This document shows positions 42,867 to 52,590 of a stretch of 64,000 nucleotides of DNA, in pieces. The stretch lies in assembly GCF_003336875.1 (NCBI RefSeq), contig NZ_QGNJ01000003.1, positions 1-64,000 of the forward strand, read 5' to 3'. Made by a program: the position numbers and the translations under genes. Source of the DNA: Oleisolibacter albus (GTDB taxonomy: Bacteria > Pseudomonadota > Alphaproteobacteria > Azospirillales > Azospirillaceae). Under the pieces are notes generated by a model. That model was not told the origin of the DNA. It worked only from the letters and a program-made list of their open reading frames with translations, and did no database searches. Numbering within the stretch: position 1 is the stretch's first letter; each line of letters starts with the position of its first letter.

Positions 42867-43718
42867 ATGAACAACGGCTTCTATCGCCGCCGCAAGCTGG
42901 TGAACCGCCTGGCGCTGACCCTGTCCATGGCGGCAGCCGGCATCGGCCTGCTGTTCCTGCTGCTGGTGCTGTCGACCCTGGTGGTGCGCGGCCTGTCCGG
43001 CCTGACCCTGGACCTGGTCACCCGGATGACGCCGCCGCCGGGGTCGGAGGGCGGCGGTCTGCTGAACCCGATCATGGGCAGCATCCTGATGACGGGCATC
43101 GCCATGCTGCTCGGCACGCCCGTCGGCATCCTGGCCGGCACCTGGCTGGCCGAATATGGCCGGGCCGGCAAGCTGGCCGGCACCATCCGTTTCATCAACG
43201 ACATCCTGCTGAGCGCCCCCAGCATCATCATCGGCCTGTTCATCTATGAGCTGATGGTGCTGCGCATGGGCCATTTCTCGGCCTGGGCCGGTGCCGTGGC
43301 CCTGGCCGTCATCGTCGTGCCCGTGGTGGTGCGCACCACCGAGGACATGCTGCGGCTGGTGCCGGACAGTCTGCGCGAGGCCGCCGCCGCTTTGGGCGCT
43401 GCGCGCTGGCGCGTCATCACCATGGTCAGTTACCGGGCGGCGCGCACCGGGCTGGTCACCGGCGCGCTGCTGGCCTTCGCCCGCATCAGCGGCGAGACGG
43501 CGCCGCTGCTGTTCACGGCCCTGAACAACCAGTTCTGGAGCACCAATCTCAACGCGCCGATGGCCAACCTGCCGGTGACCATCTTCCAGTTCGCGCTCAG
43601 CCCCTATGAGCGCTGGCAGGCCCTGGCCTGGTCCGGCGCCCTGCTGATCACCGTCACCATCCTTGCCGTCAACATCGTTGCGCGGAGCCTGTCCCGCAAC
43701 AAAGGGAACCGCACATGA
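42867..43718 (+). CDS. pstA: Phosphate ABC transporter permease PstA
   Basis: 283 residues with six membrane helices. [20 protein letters not shown] and the permease loop [20 protein letters not shown] are typical, followed by [20 protein letters not shown]. It pairs with PstC and docks onto PstB. The stop overlaps the ATG of pstB as ATGA, indicating translational coupling. Confidence 0.93.
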   Translation: MNNGFYRRRKLVNRLALTLSMAAAGIGLLFLLLVLSTLVVRGLSGLTLDLVTRMTPPPGSEGGGLLNPIMGSILMTGIAMLLGTPVGILAGTWLAEYGRAGKLAGTIRFINDILLSAPSIIIGLFIYELMVLRMGHFSAWAGAVALAVIVVPVVVRTTEDMLRLVPDSLREAAAALGAARWRVITMVSYRAARTGLVTGALLAFARISGETAPLLFTALNNQFWSTNLNAPMANLPVTIFQFALSPYERWQALAWSGALLITVTILAVNIVARSLSRNKGNRT

Positions 43719-44530
43719 CCATGCGCCCCCACGCCTCCGTTTCGCTGCGCCAGCAGAACCCCTATGACGGGCAGGATGTGCCCAAGGTCGAGGTGCGCAA
43801 TCTCAATTTCTATTACGGCGGCTTCCACGCCCTGCATGATGTCAGCCTGCCGCTGCATGATCGGCAGGTGACGGCTTTCATCGGCGCCTCTGGGTCGGGC
43901 AAGTCCACCCTGCTGCGGGTGTTGAACCGCATGTACGACCTCTATCCGCATCAGCGGGCCGAGGGCGAGGTGCTGGTGGACGGGCAGAATATCCTGGACC
44001 CCAAGCAGGATCTGAACCTGCTGCGGGCCAGGATCGGCATGGTGTTCCAGAAGCCGACCCCGTTCCCGATGTCCATCTATGACAACATCGCCTTTGGTGT
44101 GCGGCTGTACGAAAAGCTGTCGCGGGCCGAGATGGACGAGCGCGTGGAGAAGTCGCTGCGCCGCGCCGCCCTGTGGGACGAGGTCAAGGACAAGCTGCGC
44201 CAGTCCGGCCTGTCGCTGTCCGGCGGCCAGCAGCAGCGCCTGTGCATCGCCCGCGCCATCGCCGTGCAGCCGACCATCCTGCTGCTGGACGAACCGGCCA
44301 GCGCCCTGGACCCGATCAGCACCGCCAAGGTGGAAGAGCTGATCGACGAGCTGCGGGCCGACTACACCATCGCCATCGTCACCCACAACATGCAGCAGGC
44401 CGCCCGCGTGTCGTCCTGGACGGCCTTCCTGCATCTGGGCACGCTGATCGAGTTCGGGCGCACCGACGCCCTGTTCACCAATCCGCAGAACCCCAAGACC
44501 GAAGAATATGTGACCGGGCGCTTCGGCTGA
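43715..44530 (+). CDS. pstB: Phosphate ABC transporter ATPase PstB
   Basis: 271 residues. Walker A is GASGSGKST, the Q-loop [17 protein letters not shown] is diagnostic for PstB, the signature is [10 protein letters not shown], Walker [14 protein letters not shown] and the H-loop [12 protein letters not shown]. It powers phosphate import through PstCA. No phoU or phoBR follows; the next gene is parB on the other strand, so the regulatory part of the Pho system is elsewhere. Confidence 0.95.
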   Translation: MTMRPHASVSLRQQNPYDGQDVPKVEVRNLNFYYGGFHALHDVSLPLHDRQVTAFIGASGSGKSTLLRVLNRMYDLYPHQRAEGEVLVDGQNILDPKQDLNLLRARIGMVFQKPTPFPMSIYDNIAFGVRLYEKLSRAEMDERVEKSLRRAALWDEVKDKLRQSGLSLSGGQQQRLCIARAIAVQPTILLLDEPASALDPISTAKVEELIDELRADYTIAIVTHNMQQAARVSSWTAFLHLGTLIEFGRTDALFTNPQNPKTEEYVTGRFG

Positions 44531-44573
44531 CCCGGCGACCGTCGCCGCGCCGCGCCGCACCGCCCGCCGGGGA

Positions 44574-45449
<876 letters not shown>

Positions 45450-45451
45450 GC

Positions 45452-46462
45452 TCAAACCTCCGCGTCGCTGGCAGCGACATCGATCACGGGCCGCGTGGCG
45501 CGCGGCAGCGTGCCCTTGCCCGCCAGGGCCTGGGCCAGACGGGCATAGACGGCGACGGCGGGCACGGTGGGGAACATGCGCAGCGCCGGCTGCGCTTCCC
45601 GCGCCGCCTTGCCGAAGGCCGCATTGTAGTCCACCGGCTCCAGCACCGGTGCTGTGTCGCCCAGATGATCGATCAGGGTGGCCAGCACTTCCCGGTCCAC
45701 GCTCTTGCGCTTGACATACTGGGTCGGCAGCACGCCCAGGATGCGCAGGCCGGGATTGAGCCGGCGCTGCACCTTCTGGATGGTGTCCAGGATCAGGTTG
45801 ACGCCCATGGCGTCGATGGGTTCGGTCCGCACCGGGATCAGCACCCGGTCCCCGGCGGTCAGGGCCATGCTGGTGACGATGCCCAGGTTCGGCGGCGCAT
45901 CGATCAGGATGTCGTCATAGCGGTCGCGCACCGGCTCCAGCGCCTCGCGCAGGATCACCTCGGCCCCGGCTTCGCGCGTGCCGTCGGCCTTGGCCAGGTC
46001 GATGTGGGAGGCAACCACGTCGAAATGCTCGCCCGCGGTGATGGCGTCGGCCAGCGGCGTGCCCGACAGCACCACATGGGCCACCGTCTGCCCGGCCTTG
46101 TACAGCGCCAGCGCCGGCAATCCCAGCGCCACCGTGGCGCTGGCCTGGGGATCGCAGTCGATCAGCAATACCTTGCGCCCGGCCTGGGCCAGGGCATAGG
46201 CCAGATTGCTGGCCGTGGTGGTCTTGCCCACGCCGCCCTTCTGGTTGGCCAGCACGATGACACGGGCCGCACGGGCCGCCGGTGCCTCCTCCCGGCGCAG
46301 CAGGTCGATCACCGGCTCGGGGATGGCTTCCTTGTTGCCTTCCCAGCGGCTGATCCGCGCCTTGTCATAGCTGCGCGCCAACCGGCTGTTGAGCCAGTCC
46401 GCGAATTGTCCCTGGTTCATGTTCCGCGCGCTGCGGAACGCCCGAAGTTCCTGCCCGTCCAT
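45452..46462 (-). CDS. parA: ParA-family ATPase with N-terminal HTH
   Basis: 336 residues from the ATG at 46462; an upstream in-frame start at 46516 is less likely. Residues 1-55 form an HTH-like domain ([20 protein letters not shown], then [18 protein letters not shown]), characteristic of plasmid ParA proteins that repress their own operon. The deviant Walker A is [20 protein letters not shown], the A' region [16 protein letters not shown] and Walker [19 protein letters not shown]-driven ParA binds DNA and moves ParB-parS complexes. Direct repeats just upstream (46499-46527) are candidates for its operator. Confidence 0.9.
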   Translation of the reverse strand: MDGQELRAFRSARNMNQGQFADWLNSRLARSYDKARISRWEGNKEAIPEPVIDLLRREEAPAARAARVIVLANQKGGVGKTTTASNLAYALAQAGRKVLLIDCDPQASATVALGLPALALYKAGQTVAHVVLSGTPLADAITAGEHFDVVASHIDLAKADGTREAGAEVILREALEPVRDRYDDILIDAPPNLGIVTSMALTAGDRVLIPVRTEPIDAMGVNLILDTIQKVQRRLNPGLRILGVLPTQYVKRKSVDREVLATLIDHLGDTAPVLEPVDYNAAFGKAAREAQPALRMFPTVPAVAVYARLAQALAGKGTLPRATRPVIDVAASDAEV

Positions 46463-46498
46463 GGCGCATCCCCGAAAGCACGGGCTCACCCTGGCAGA

Positions 46499-46527
46499 GT
46501 TGACGCAACTGGTCAAGGTTGACGCAA
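46499..46527. promoter_or_regulatory. Direct repeats upstream of parA
   Basis: GTTGACGCAA occurs at 46499-46508 and 46518-46527, 19 bp apart, with GGTCAAGG between. An inverted pair, TCAAC at 46597-46601 and GTTGA at 46609-46613, lies further upstream. They fit an autoregulatory operator for the HTH-ParA, or part of a centromere; neither is shown. Confidence 0.45.
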
Positions 46528-46782
46528 TGGGGCAGTCGATTGGATGGCCCGGCAGTCAGACCGTCCGCGGCGGCGGCCATTGTTCCGTCAGGCTCGTCAA
46601 CGCCAGGGTTGATGGCCGCCATGGCCCAATACAGGCCGATGCGCCGACGGGATCACCAGGGCTCCGGTACAGGGTCGGCATAGGCGATGGCCGGCCGCAA
46701 CCCAGCCCACCGGTCGTCCGCATTGCGATGGACCGAGCGGCTATGCTCCCTTGGGCTGGCGCACCCTGTCCGGGATTCAGTC

Positions 46783-47442
46783 ATGACCGCCCATACCCTC
46801 GGCCTGTTCCTAGTGACCTGTTTCTTCCTGTCTATGACGCCGGGGCCGAACATGCTGCTGGCCCTGGGTCTGGGCCTGCGCTTCGGTCTTCGGGGGGCCG
46901 CCTGGGCCGGTCTTGGCATGTGCCTGGCTCTGGCCGGTCTGGCGCTGCTGTCCGCCCTGGGCCTGGGCGCCGTGCTGGCGGCATCGCCCCTGGCGTTCCA
47001 GCTGTTGAAATGGGCCGGTGTCGCCTATCTGGCCTGGCTGGGCGTGCAGGCCTGGCGTGCGCCGGCGGACGGTGCCCGCGCCGGTGCGCCCACCCCCGGT
47101 GCGTCCGCTGACGCGGGGCGCCTTGGGGAGGCGGAGGGCGGCAGTGTGCGCCTGTTGCTGCGCGGTCTGCTGGTGGCCGTCAGCAATCCCAAGGCGCTGG
47201 TGTTCATGGCGGCCCTGTTCCCGCAATTCATCGATCCTGCCCGGCCGGTGGCGCCGCAGCTTGGTGTGCTGGTGGTGTCGATGCTGGTGATCGAGTTCGG
47301 CTGGATCATGACCTATGCCGCCAGCGGCGACCGGCTGGCCGTGCGCCTGTCGGGTGCGGTGGCCATGACATGGCTGAACCGGGTGACCGGCAGCCTGCTG
47401 CTGGCCGCTGGCGGGTTGCTGGCCTTGGCCAGCCATCCCTGA
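46783..47442 (+). CDS. LysE/RhtB-family amino-acid exporter
   Basis: 219 residues from the ATG at 46783. The family signature is near the N terminus, TPGPNMLLALGLGLRFGLRG, followed by five further hydrophobic segments and SNPKALVFMAALFPQFID, another conserved element. A 35-residue Ala/Gly/Pro-rich loop separates the helices. It would export amino acids or related metabolites from the cytoplasm. The open frame reaches 46687 but the extra residues are not membrane-like. It is convergent with the HWE kinase gene, 21 bp away. Confidence 0.87.
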   Translation: MTAHTLGLFLVTCFFLSMTPGPNMLLALGLGLRFGLRGAAWAGLGMCLALAGLALLSALGLGAVLAASPLAFQLLKWAGVAYLAWLGVQAWRAPADGARAGAPTPGASADAGRLGEAEGGSVRLLLRGLLVAVSNPKALVFMAALFPQFIDPARPVAPQLGVLVVSMLVIEFGWIMTYAASGDRLAVRLSGAVAMTWLNRVTGSLLLAAGGLLALASHP

Positions 47443-47463
47443 CCCGTCCGGCGACCCGGGGTG

Positions 47464-48855
47464 TCAGCAGAGGGGAGTCGGCACCGGCCCGGGCAGCAGC
47501 ACCCCGGCGGGCAGCTCCACCGTCAGGTCCAGGCCGGATCGTGCCCAGTGCGGCTGGAGCGCACCGCCCAACTGGTCATGCATGGTCGTTTCCAGCAGCA
47601 GCAGGCCGAACCCCCGCCGGAGTGGCGCACGGGACAGGGCGGGACCGCCATGCTCGGTCCAGCGCAGCGTCCCCCGGCCGTCGGCATGCAGAGTCCAGCC
47701 AAGCGCGACACTGCCCGCGTCCGTGGACAGGGCGCCATGACGCAGGGCGTTGCTGGCCAGCTCGTGCAGCGCCAGCCCCAGGGCCTGGGCACCCTCGGGC
47801 TGCAGCAGGACCGTGGACGCCCCTGTCAGCACCAGACGGGACGGCTGGCCGGGATCGCCGTCACCGCTGCCCGGCAGGATGGATGCTGCCAGTTCGGCCA
47901 AGGGCACCGGACCCCAGCCATGGGCGGACAGGACGCGGTAACAGGCAGCCAGGGCGGCGATCCGCCCCTCGATGGCGCCCTTGTAGACGGGAACCGTGTC
48001 GGCGTCGGCCAGACGGACCAGGGTCTGCACCACCATCAGGGCGTTGCGCACACGGTGATCGACCTCGCGGGCCAGGATCTCGTGCTGGGCACTGCACCGG
48101 CGCAGGAGTGTGACGTCACGGTTCAGGCCGACAACGCCGGAGATGTGGCCTTGCCGGTCCCGCAGCGGGCGACGCAGGGTTTCCAGGATTCTGCTTCCGC
48201 CATCGGCCGTGGTCACGACCGTTTCGCTGCGGATGGTCTGGCCGCTCTCCATGGTCTGCCGGTCAAGGGTCCGATCGCTGTCGCTGACCGCGTGCCGCTG
48301 CTGCTGCGCTGTCCCGGCCAGGAGATCGCGGCCGGACCGGTCGCGGGCGACGATCCCGTCCTCCAGCGCTGCCAAGAGTCCATCCAGCACGGATTGTTGT
48401 TCGGCGGACGCCCACTCGGCCTCCCGGATCCCGGTCCGGTCGGTCAGCAGCACCCCAAGGCCCCGCCCCGCCGGAGCCAGATCCAGCGGAAAGGCCCGGA
48501 TCTCCAGCACACGGTCCGGCCTGTGCAGGCCCTGTGTTTCAAGCTGATCGGCCCGGCCCGTGGCCATGATCGTGGTCAGCCAGCTTTCGAACCAGGTGCC
48601 GGCGCTGGCCGGCAGCACCTCCCACAGCCCCCGTCCCAGGATGGCGTCGCGCGGCAGCGCGAAATGCGGCTCGGCGGCGGCATTGATTGCAACAATGCGC
48701 CAGTTTGCATCGACGGCATAGAAGGCGTCGGCGATCTGTTCCAGGACGGCGACCTGGGCGGCCCGTTGCGCCGCGGCGAACGCGCCGGCGGTCTCGGTCG
48801 CAGGGACCGGGGTTGGGCTGCTGGGGACGGAGTGGTTCACGGCCTGCCGGATCAT
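47464..48855 (-). CDS. HWE-family sensor histidine kinase with PAS domains
   Basis: 463 residues from the ATG at 48855. Two PAS-like modules are visible, the first around VDANWRIVAINAAAEPHFAL, the second around VGLNRDVTLLRR as its C-terminal end. The kinase is HWE type: the His is in EILAREVDHRVRNALMVVQT, the ATPase has LHELASNALRHGALS and RWTEHGGPALSRAPLRRGFG. There is no membrane segment. HWE kinases are common in alphaproteobacteria and often sense light or redox, but no chromophore Cys motif is evident. No response regulator is adjacent. The interval 48856-49341 upstream shows no gene I can support. Confidence 0.83.
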   Translation of the reverse strand: MIRQAVNHSVPSSPTPVPATETAGAFAAAQRAAQVAVLEQIADAFYAVDANWRIVAINAAAEPHFALPRDAILGRGLWEVLPASAGTWFESWLTTIMATGRADQLETQGLHRPDRVLEIRAFPLDLAPAGRGLGVLLTDRTGIREAEWASAEQQSVLDGLLAALEDGIVARDRSGRDLLAGTAQQQRHAVSDSDRTLDRQTMESGQTIRSETVVTTADGGSRILETLRRPLRDRQGHISGVVGLNRDVTLLRRCSAQHEILAREVDHRVRNALMVVQTLVRLADADTVPVYKGAIEGRIAALAACYRVLSAHGWGPVPLAELAASILPGSGDGDPGQPSRLVLTGASTVLLQPEGAQALGLALHELASNALRHGALSTDAGSVALGWTLHADGRGTLRWTEHGGPALSRAPLRRGFGLLLLETTMHDQLGGALQPHWARSGLDLTVELPAGVLLPGPVPTPLC

Positions 48856-49341
48856 GGATGGTCTGTATGCCGCTGCGGCGGAATCCGAGCGGGCAGGTCG
48901 GCGGGTGATGCCGCCGCGTCCCGTCTCTCGCTCTGCCAGCCCATGACCATTGCCTATCCCCACCTGTCCGCGCGCGGCTGATGGCGTCCATCATTGACGC
49001 GCTCCCGGCTCCGCGGCGTAACGTCGAAGAAAACCAGCGGTTTCACCAGATGTACGGAAGTATGTTTTTCGTCCCCGGTGTATTCAGAGCGGCCTGCGCG
49101 CTGGATTTTCCGATGAAAACCAATCCCGAAGGATAGATCGACTGGCCTGGCCGCTGTCTGTCTGCCGAGCAGGCGTACCCTGTGACAGATGGCCTTGACG
49201 GCACGGCCGGGGACCGATGAGGGTGCAAGCCCCGTTCAGACCGGAAGCGTTCCATTCCGGCTGCCTGTGCCCGTGACCGCCCTTGATCCGCCCGTTCGCC
49301 CTGTCCGTCACCCTTCCCGTCCCGCCCTGCCGAAGGTTCCG

Positions 49342-50586
49342 ATGTCCTCCCCGCCGACGCCTGCCCGCGCCCCGTCCTTTGCCGAGTTTGTCGCCCTGGT
49401 CGCGGTGATGATCGCCCTGACGGCTCTGTCCATCGATGTCATGCTGGTGGCACTGCCGGACATTGCGGCCAGCTATGGCGTCACCACGGCCAATGACCGG
49501 CAGCTCATCATCACCCTTTACATGGCCGGATTTGCCGTCGGGCAGATTCTCAGCGGCCCGCTGTCCGATCGCTATGGGCGGCGGCCGGTGCTGTTCGTCG
49601 GACTTGTGGTGATGGCAGTGGCCGCCCTGCTGGCTGCGCTTGCTCCCAGTTTCCAGCTGCTGCTGGCGGCGCGTTTCCTTCAGGGCCTCGGCGCCTCGGC
49701 ACCGCGGGTCCTGGCCGTGGCCGTGGTCCGCGACCGCTATGCCGGACGGGAGATGTCGCGGGTGATGTCGTTCGCCATCATGATCTTCGTCGTGGTGCCG
49801 GTGCTGGCGCCCAGCGTCGGCGGTGCGGTGCTGCACCTGGGACCCTGGCCCTGGATCTTCGCCCTGATGGGGCTGGGGGCGGTTGCCACGCTGGTCTGGG
49901 CCGCGCTGCGCCTGCCGGAGACGCATCCGCCCGAGCGGCGGGTGCCGCTGTCGGCCACGCGCCTGACCGGCATCGTGCTGGAGGTGGTGCGCTGCCGCCG
50001 CACCCTGGGCTATACGGTGGCGGCAGGATTCCTGTTCGGCGGCGTGCTGGCCTATGTCTCCAGCGCCCAGCAGCTGTTCGTCGATCTCTATGATCTGGGG
50101 GCGCTGTTTCCGCTGATGTTCGGCGGTGTCGCCGTGGTCATGGGGGTGGCCTCGCTGGTCAATTCCAGGCTGGTGATGCAACTGGGCATGCGTCGCGTCT
50201 CCCATGTGGGGCTGGTGCTCTATCTCGGCGTCTGGCTGCTTGGCGGGGTGCTGGGCTTCCCCGCGCAGCCGCCGCTGCCGCTGCTGGTGCTGATGCTGGC
50301 CGCCGCCTTCTTCTTCTCCGGCTTGGCCATGCCGAACTGCAATGCCCTGGCCATGGAGCCGCTGGGGCATGTGGCCGGCACTGCCTCGTCCTTCATCGGC
50401 TTCTTCACCTCGGCGCTGGCGGCATTGGTGGGCTGGATGGTGGGGCAGGCCTTCGACGGGACCGTGCGTCCGCTGCTGGTCGGCTTCGCCGCCGTCGGGG
50501 TGTCGGCCCTGCTGGCGGTGTTGCAGACGGAACGCTGGCGGCTGGCCCTGTTCCACACCCCGGCCGACGGGACGGCACGGGGCTAG
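49342..50586 (+). CDS. MFS drug transporter, Bcr/CflA type
   Basis: 414 residues from the ATG at 49342 with GAAGG upstream. Twelve hydrophobic segments are present. The MFS motif A is GPLSDRYGRRPVLFVG after helix 2, and LSIDVMLVALPDIAASYGVT with RFLQGLGASAPRVLAVAVVR match the Bcr/CflA subfamily of proton-driven multidrug exporters. A start at 49189 would add a long non-membrane extension and is not chosen. Substrate is unknown. The tandem TetR gene follows 195 bp downstream on the same strand and may or may not control it. Confidence 0.87.
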   Translation: MSSPPTPARAPSFAEFVALVAVMIALTALSIDVMLVALPDIAASYGVTTANDRQLIITLYMAGFAVGQILSGPLSDRYGRRPVLFVGLVVMAVAALLAALAPSFQLLLAARFLQGLGASAPRVLAVAVVRDRYAGREMSRVMSFAIMIFVVVPVLAPSVGGAVLHLGPWPWIFALMGLGAVATLVWAALRLPETHPPERRVPLSATRLTGIVLEVVRCRRTLGYTVAAGFLFGGVLAYVSSAQQLFVDLYDLGALFPLMFGGVAVVMGVASLVNSRLVMQLGMRRVSHVGLVLYLGVWLLGGVLGFPAQPPLPLLVLMLAAAFFFSGLAMPNCNALAMEPLGHVAGTASSFIGFFTSALAALVGWMVGQAFDGTVRPLLVGFAAVGVSALLAVLQTERWRLALFHTPADGTARG

Positions 50587-50781
50587 GGGCACGGCGCCGC
50601 AGGCGGGACTTCGGGCGTGGGGCGCACTGGTTTTTCGATTGTGGCGGGCAGATACACCTTTGTCCGCCCGTTCCGCTCGTGGCAGGCCGGGCCTGCCCAT
50701 ACCCGTCCCCGTGAAATGCGGCTGTAACCGGTGGCAAGACCGGTGACGGCCTCGGCGGTGGCATGCTAGATAGCGGTCACC

Positions 50782-52017
50782 ATGGTCGAGCCAACAAAAA
50801 GAATCCCAGAGACCGAGCGTTTCCGGCGCAAACGGGACCTGATCATCGATGCCGCCGCCACCGTGATCAATGAGCGGGGCGCCAAGGGCATGACCCTGTT
50901 CGATGTGGCGGAGAGCGTCGGGCTCAGCACCACCAGCGTCACCTATTATTTCAAGCGCAAGGAACAGCTGGCCTGTGCCTGCTTCGCCGCCACGCTGGAC
51001 CGGCTGGAGGCGCTGGTGATCGACGCGGCGACGGAGCCGGACCCGCGCCGCCGCGTGGCCCGCTTCGTCAACCGGCATTTCGATCTGCTGGCGGCCATCC
51101 GCCGGGGCGAGGCCCGGCCCATGGCCCGCCTGTCCGACCTGCGCGCCATGGAGGACCCGCTGCGCGGCGACCTGCTGGAGCGCTATTTCGGCATCTTCCG
51201 CCGCATCCGCCTGTTGCTGGGCGATGATGGCGGCCGGGAGGACTGGTGGCTGCGCACGGCCCGCACCCATGTGCTGGTGGAAAACCTGTTCTGGTTGCCG
51301 GAATGGCTGCCGCGCTACGACGTGGAGGATTACGACCGCGTCCGCCACCGTTTCCTGGAGCTGTTCGAGCGCGGCCTGGCCCCGGAAGGCATGGTCTGGG
51401 CGCCCGCCGTCCGGACCCTGACCGATCCGGAGGAGGAGGACGGGGCCAAGCGCAACTTCCTGGCGGCGGCCACGAAGCTGATCAATGAGCGGGGCTATCG
51501 CGGTGCCTCGGTCGACCGCATCGCCTCGGAGCTGAATGTCACCAAGGGCAGCTTCTACCATCACCTCGACGCCAAGGACGATCTTGTCCTGGCCTGCTTC
51601 CGGCGCAGCCTGGCCACCATCACCCAGGCCCAGCGCGTGGCCCTGACGGAGCCGGGCAGCCACTTCCACCGGCTGGCCACGGCGGCGGCGACGCTGCTGA
51701 ATGTGCAGTTCGACGAGCAGGCGCCGCTGTTGCGCACCATCGCCCTGCAGGCCCTGCCCATGGATGTGCGGCTGCAGGTGGTGGACCATTCCAACCGCAT
51801 CGCCCGCCGCTTCGCCGGCATGATGATCGACGGCATCAGCGAGGGATCGGTGGCGACCATCGACCCGCTGGTGGCCAGTCAGGCGGTGATGGCCATGGTC
51901 AACGCCTCCTACGAGCTGACGGGCTGGGCGGCCAAGATGCCCAAGGACCGCGCCATCGCCTATTACGCCTCCACCCTGTTCTTCGGGCTGTATGCCGATC
52001 GGCCCCGGCTGGGCTGA
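50782..52017 (+). CDS. Tandem TetR-family regulator with two HTH domains
   Basis: 411 residues made of two TetR units. The first HTH is TLFDVAESVGLSTTSVTYYF at about residues 38-57; the second, SVDRIASELNVTKGSFYHHL, is near 247-266. Each is followed by a helical region of ligand-binding type (WWLRTARTHVLVENLFWLPE in the first half). A single chain would thus act as a pseudo-dimer or bind two operators. The next gene, 213 bp downstream on the same strand, is the Nif11-like peptide precursor, so it is a candidate target. In the 52018-52230 interval, TTGACA at 52152 could be a -35, but no good -10 follows. Confidence 0.85.
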   Translation: MVEPTKRIPETERFRRKRDLIIDAAATVINERGAKGMTLFDVAESVGLSTTSVTYYFKRKEQLACACFAATLDRLEALVIDAATEPDPRRRVARFVNRHFDLLAAIRRGEARPMARLSDLRAMEDPLRGDLLERYFGIFRRIRLLLGDDGGREDWWLRTARTHVLVENLFWLPEWLPRYDVEDYDRVRHRFLELFERGLAPEGMVWAPAVRTLTDPEEEDGAKRNFLAAATKLINERGYRGASVDRIASELNVTKGSFYHHLDAKDDLVLACFRRSLATITQAQRVALTEPGSHFHRLATAAATLLNVQFDEQAPLLRTIALQALPMDVRLQVVDHSNRIARRFAGMMIDGISEGSVATIDPLVASQAVMAMVNASYELTGWAAKMPKDRAIAYYASTLFFGLYADRPRLG

Positions 52018-52230
52018 GCTGGCCGCGGGCCTGGCGGGCGGGCATAGCGTTTCCACCGGCGGACAGAGCCGGCCCGGCTGGAAGGCGTGTGGCCCGGCAC
52101 GTCATACTGGTTGTCCGTATCCGTCCCTGCCGGCGGTGCGGCGGGGCTGGCTTGACATCCCGCGTCGGGGCGGCCCAAGGTCCGGCCGTGCGCCGGTCGC
52201 CCCTGGTTCCCCAAGGTCCGTTGCGCCGGG

Positions 52231-52533
52231 ATGACGAGCATGAGTGAAGCCGCCCTGATCGAGTTCTACCGCCTGGTCCGCGAGGACGAGGCCGTGATGG
52301 GCCGGCTCGCCGCCTGCCGCACTCCGGAGGAGCTGGTGGCCGCCGTGGTGGAGGAGAGCGCCCGCCGCGGCCTGAGCGTGGACGCGCCCAGCGTGGAGCT
52401 GGCGCTCAGCGATCTGAAATCCTTCATCGATCTGGCCAATGACGATGCCCTGACCGACCTGGAGCTGGAGATCGTCTCCGCCGGGTCCGGGGCCATCGGC
52501 GGCTATGGCAGCAAGGACGGCTGGCCCGGCTGA
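52231..52533 (+). CDS. Nif11-like leader peptide precursor (RiPP precursor candidate)
   Basis: 100 residues, or 97 if the ATG at 52240 is used. The N-terminal ~75 residues have the Nif11-like pattern: MSEAALIEFYRLVREDEAVM, then helical text with CRTPEELVAAVVEESARRGL. The leader ends LTDLELEIVSAGSG, comparable to the E-L-(D/E)-x-V-(A/S)-G-G end where C39 peptidases cut. The presumed core is short and Gly-rich, AIGGYGSKDGWPG, and has no Cys, Ser-Thr cluster or other obvious modification site apart from one Ser. NHLM exporters handle such precursors; two are encoded at 2931-14142. No modification enzyme is adjacent. It could also be a divergent Nif11-domain protein with another role. Confidence 0.72.
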   Translation: MTSMSEAALIEFYRLVREDEAVMGRLAACRTPEELVAAVVEESARRGLSVDAPSVELALSDLKSFIDLANDDALTDLELEIVSAGSGAIGGYGSKDGWPG

Positions 52534-52556
52534 ACCAAGGAGAGTTGCGGTGCCGT

Positions 52557-52578
52557 GGCGGGATCCCATTCTCCCGCC
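52557..52578 (+). terminator. Hairpin after the precursor gene
   Basis: GGCGGGA (52557-52563) and TCCCGCC (52572-52578) form a perfect 7-bp stem with an 8-base loop, 24 bp after the precursor's stop. No T-run. AAGGAG at 52537-52542 lies just before it. Confidence 0.4.
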
Positions 52579-52590
52579 CGGTCTACGCCA

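Noticed and set aside
49043-49255. A 70-codon minus-strand frame between the HWE kinase and MFS genes
   Set aside because: No ribosome site or family resemblance, and it runs into the MFS upstream region; the interval 48856-49341 holds no gene I can support.
49084-52056. A 990-codon minus-strand frame opposite the MFS and tandem TetR genes
   Set aside because: The translation is His/Gln/Gly-rich low complexity and both opposite genes show clear family motifs.
52231-52533. Nif11-like protein as evidence for nitrogen fixation genes
   Set aside because: The Nif11 name covers a widespread leader family; no nif gene is present in the window.
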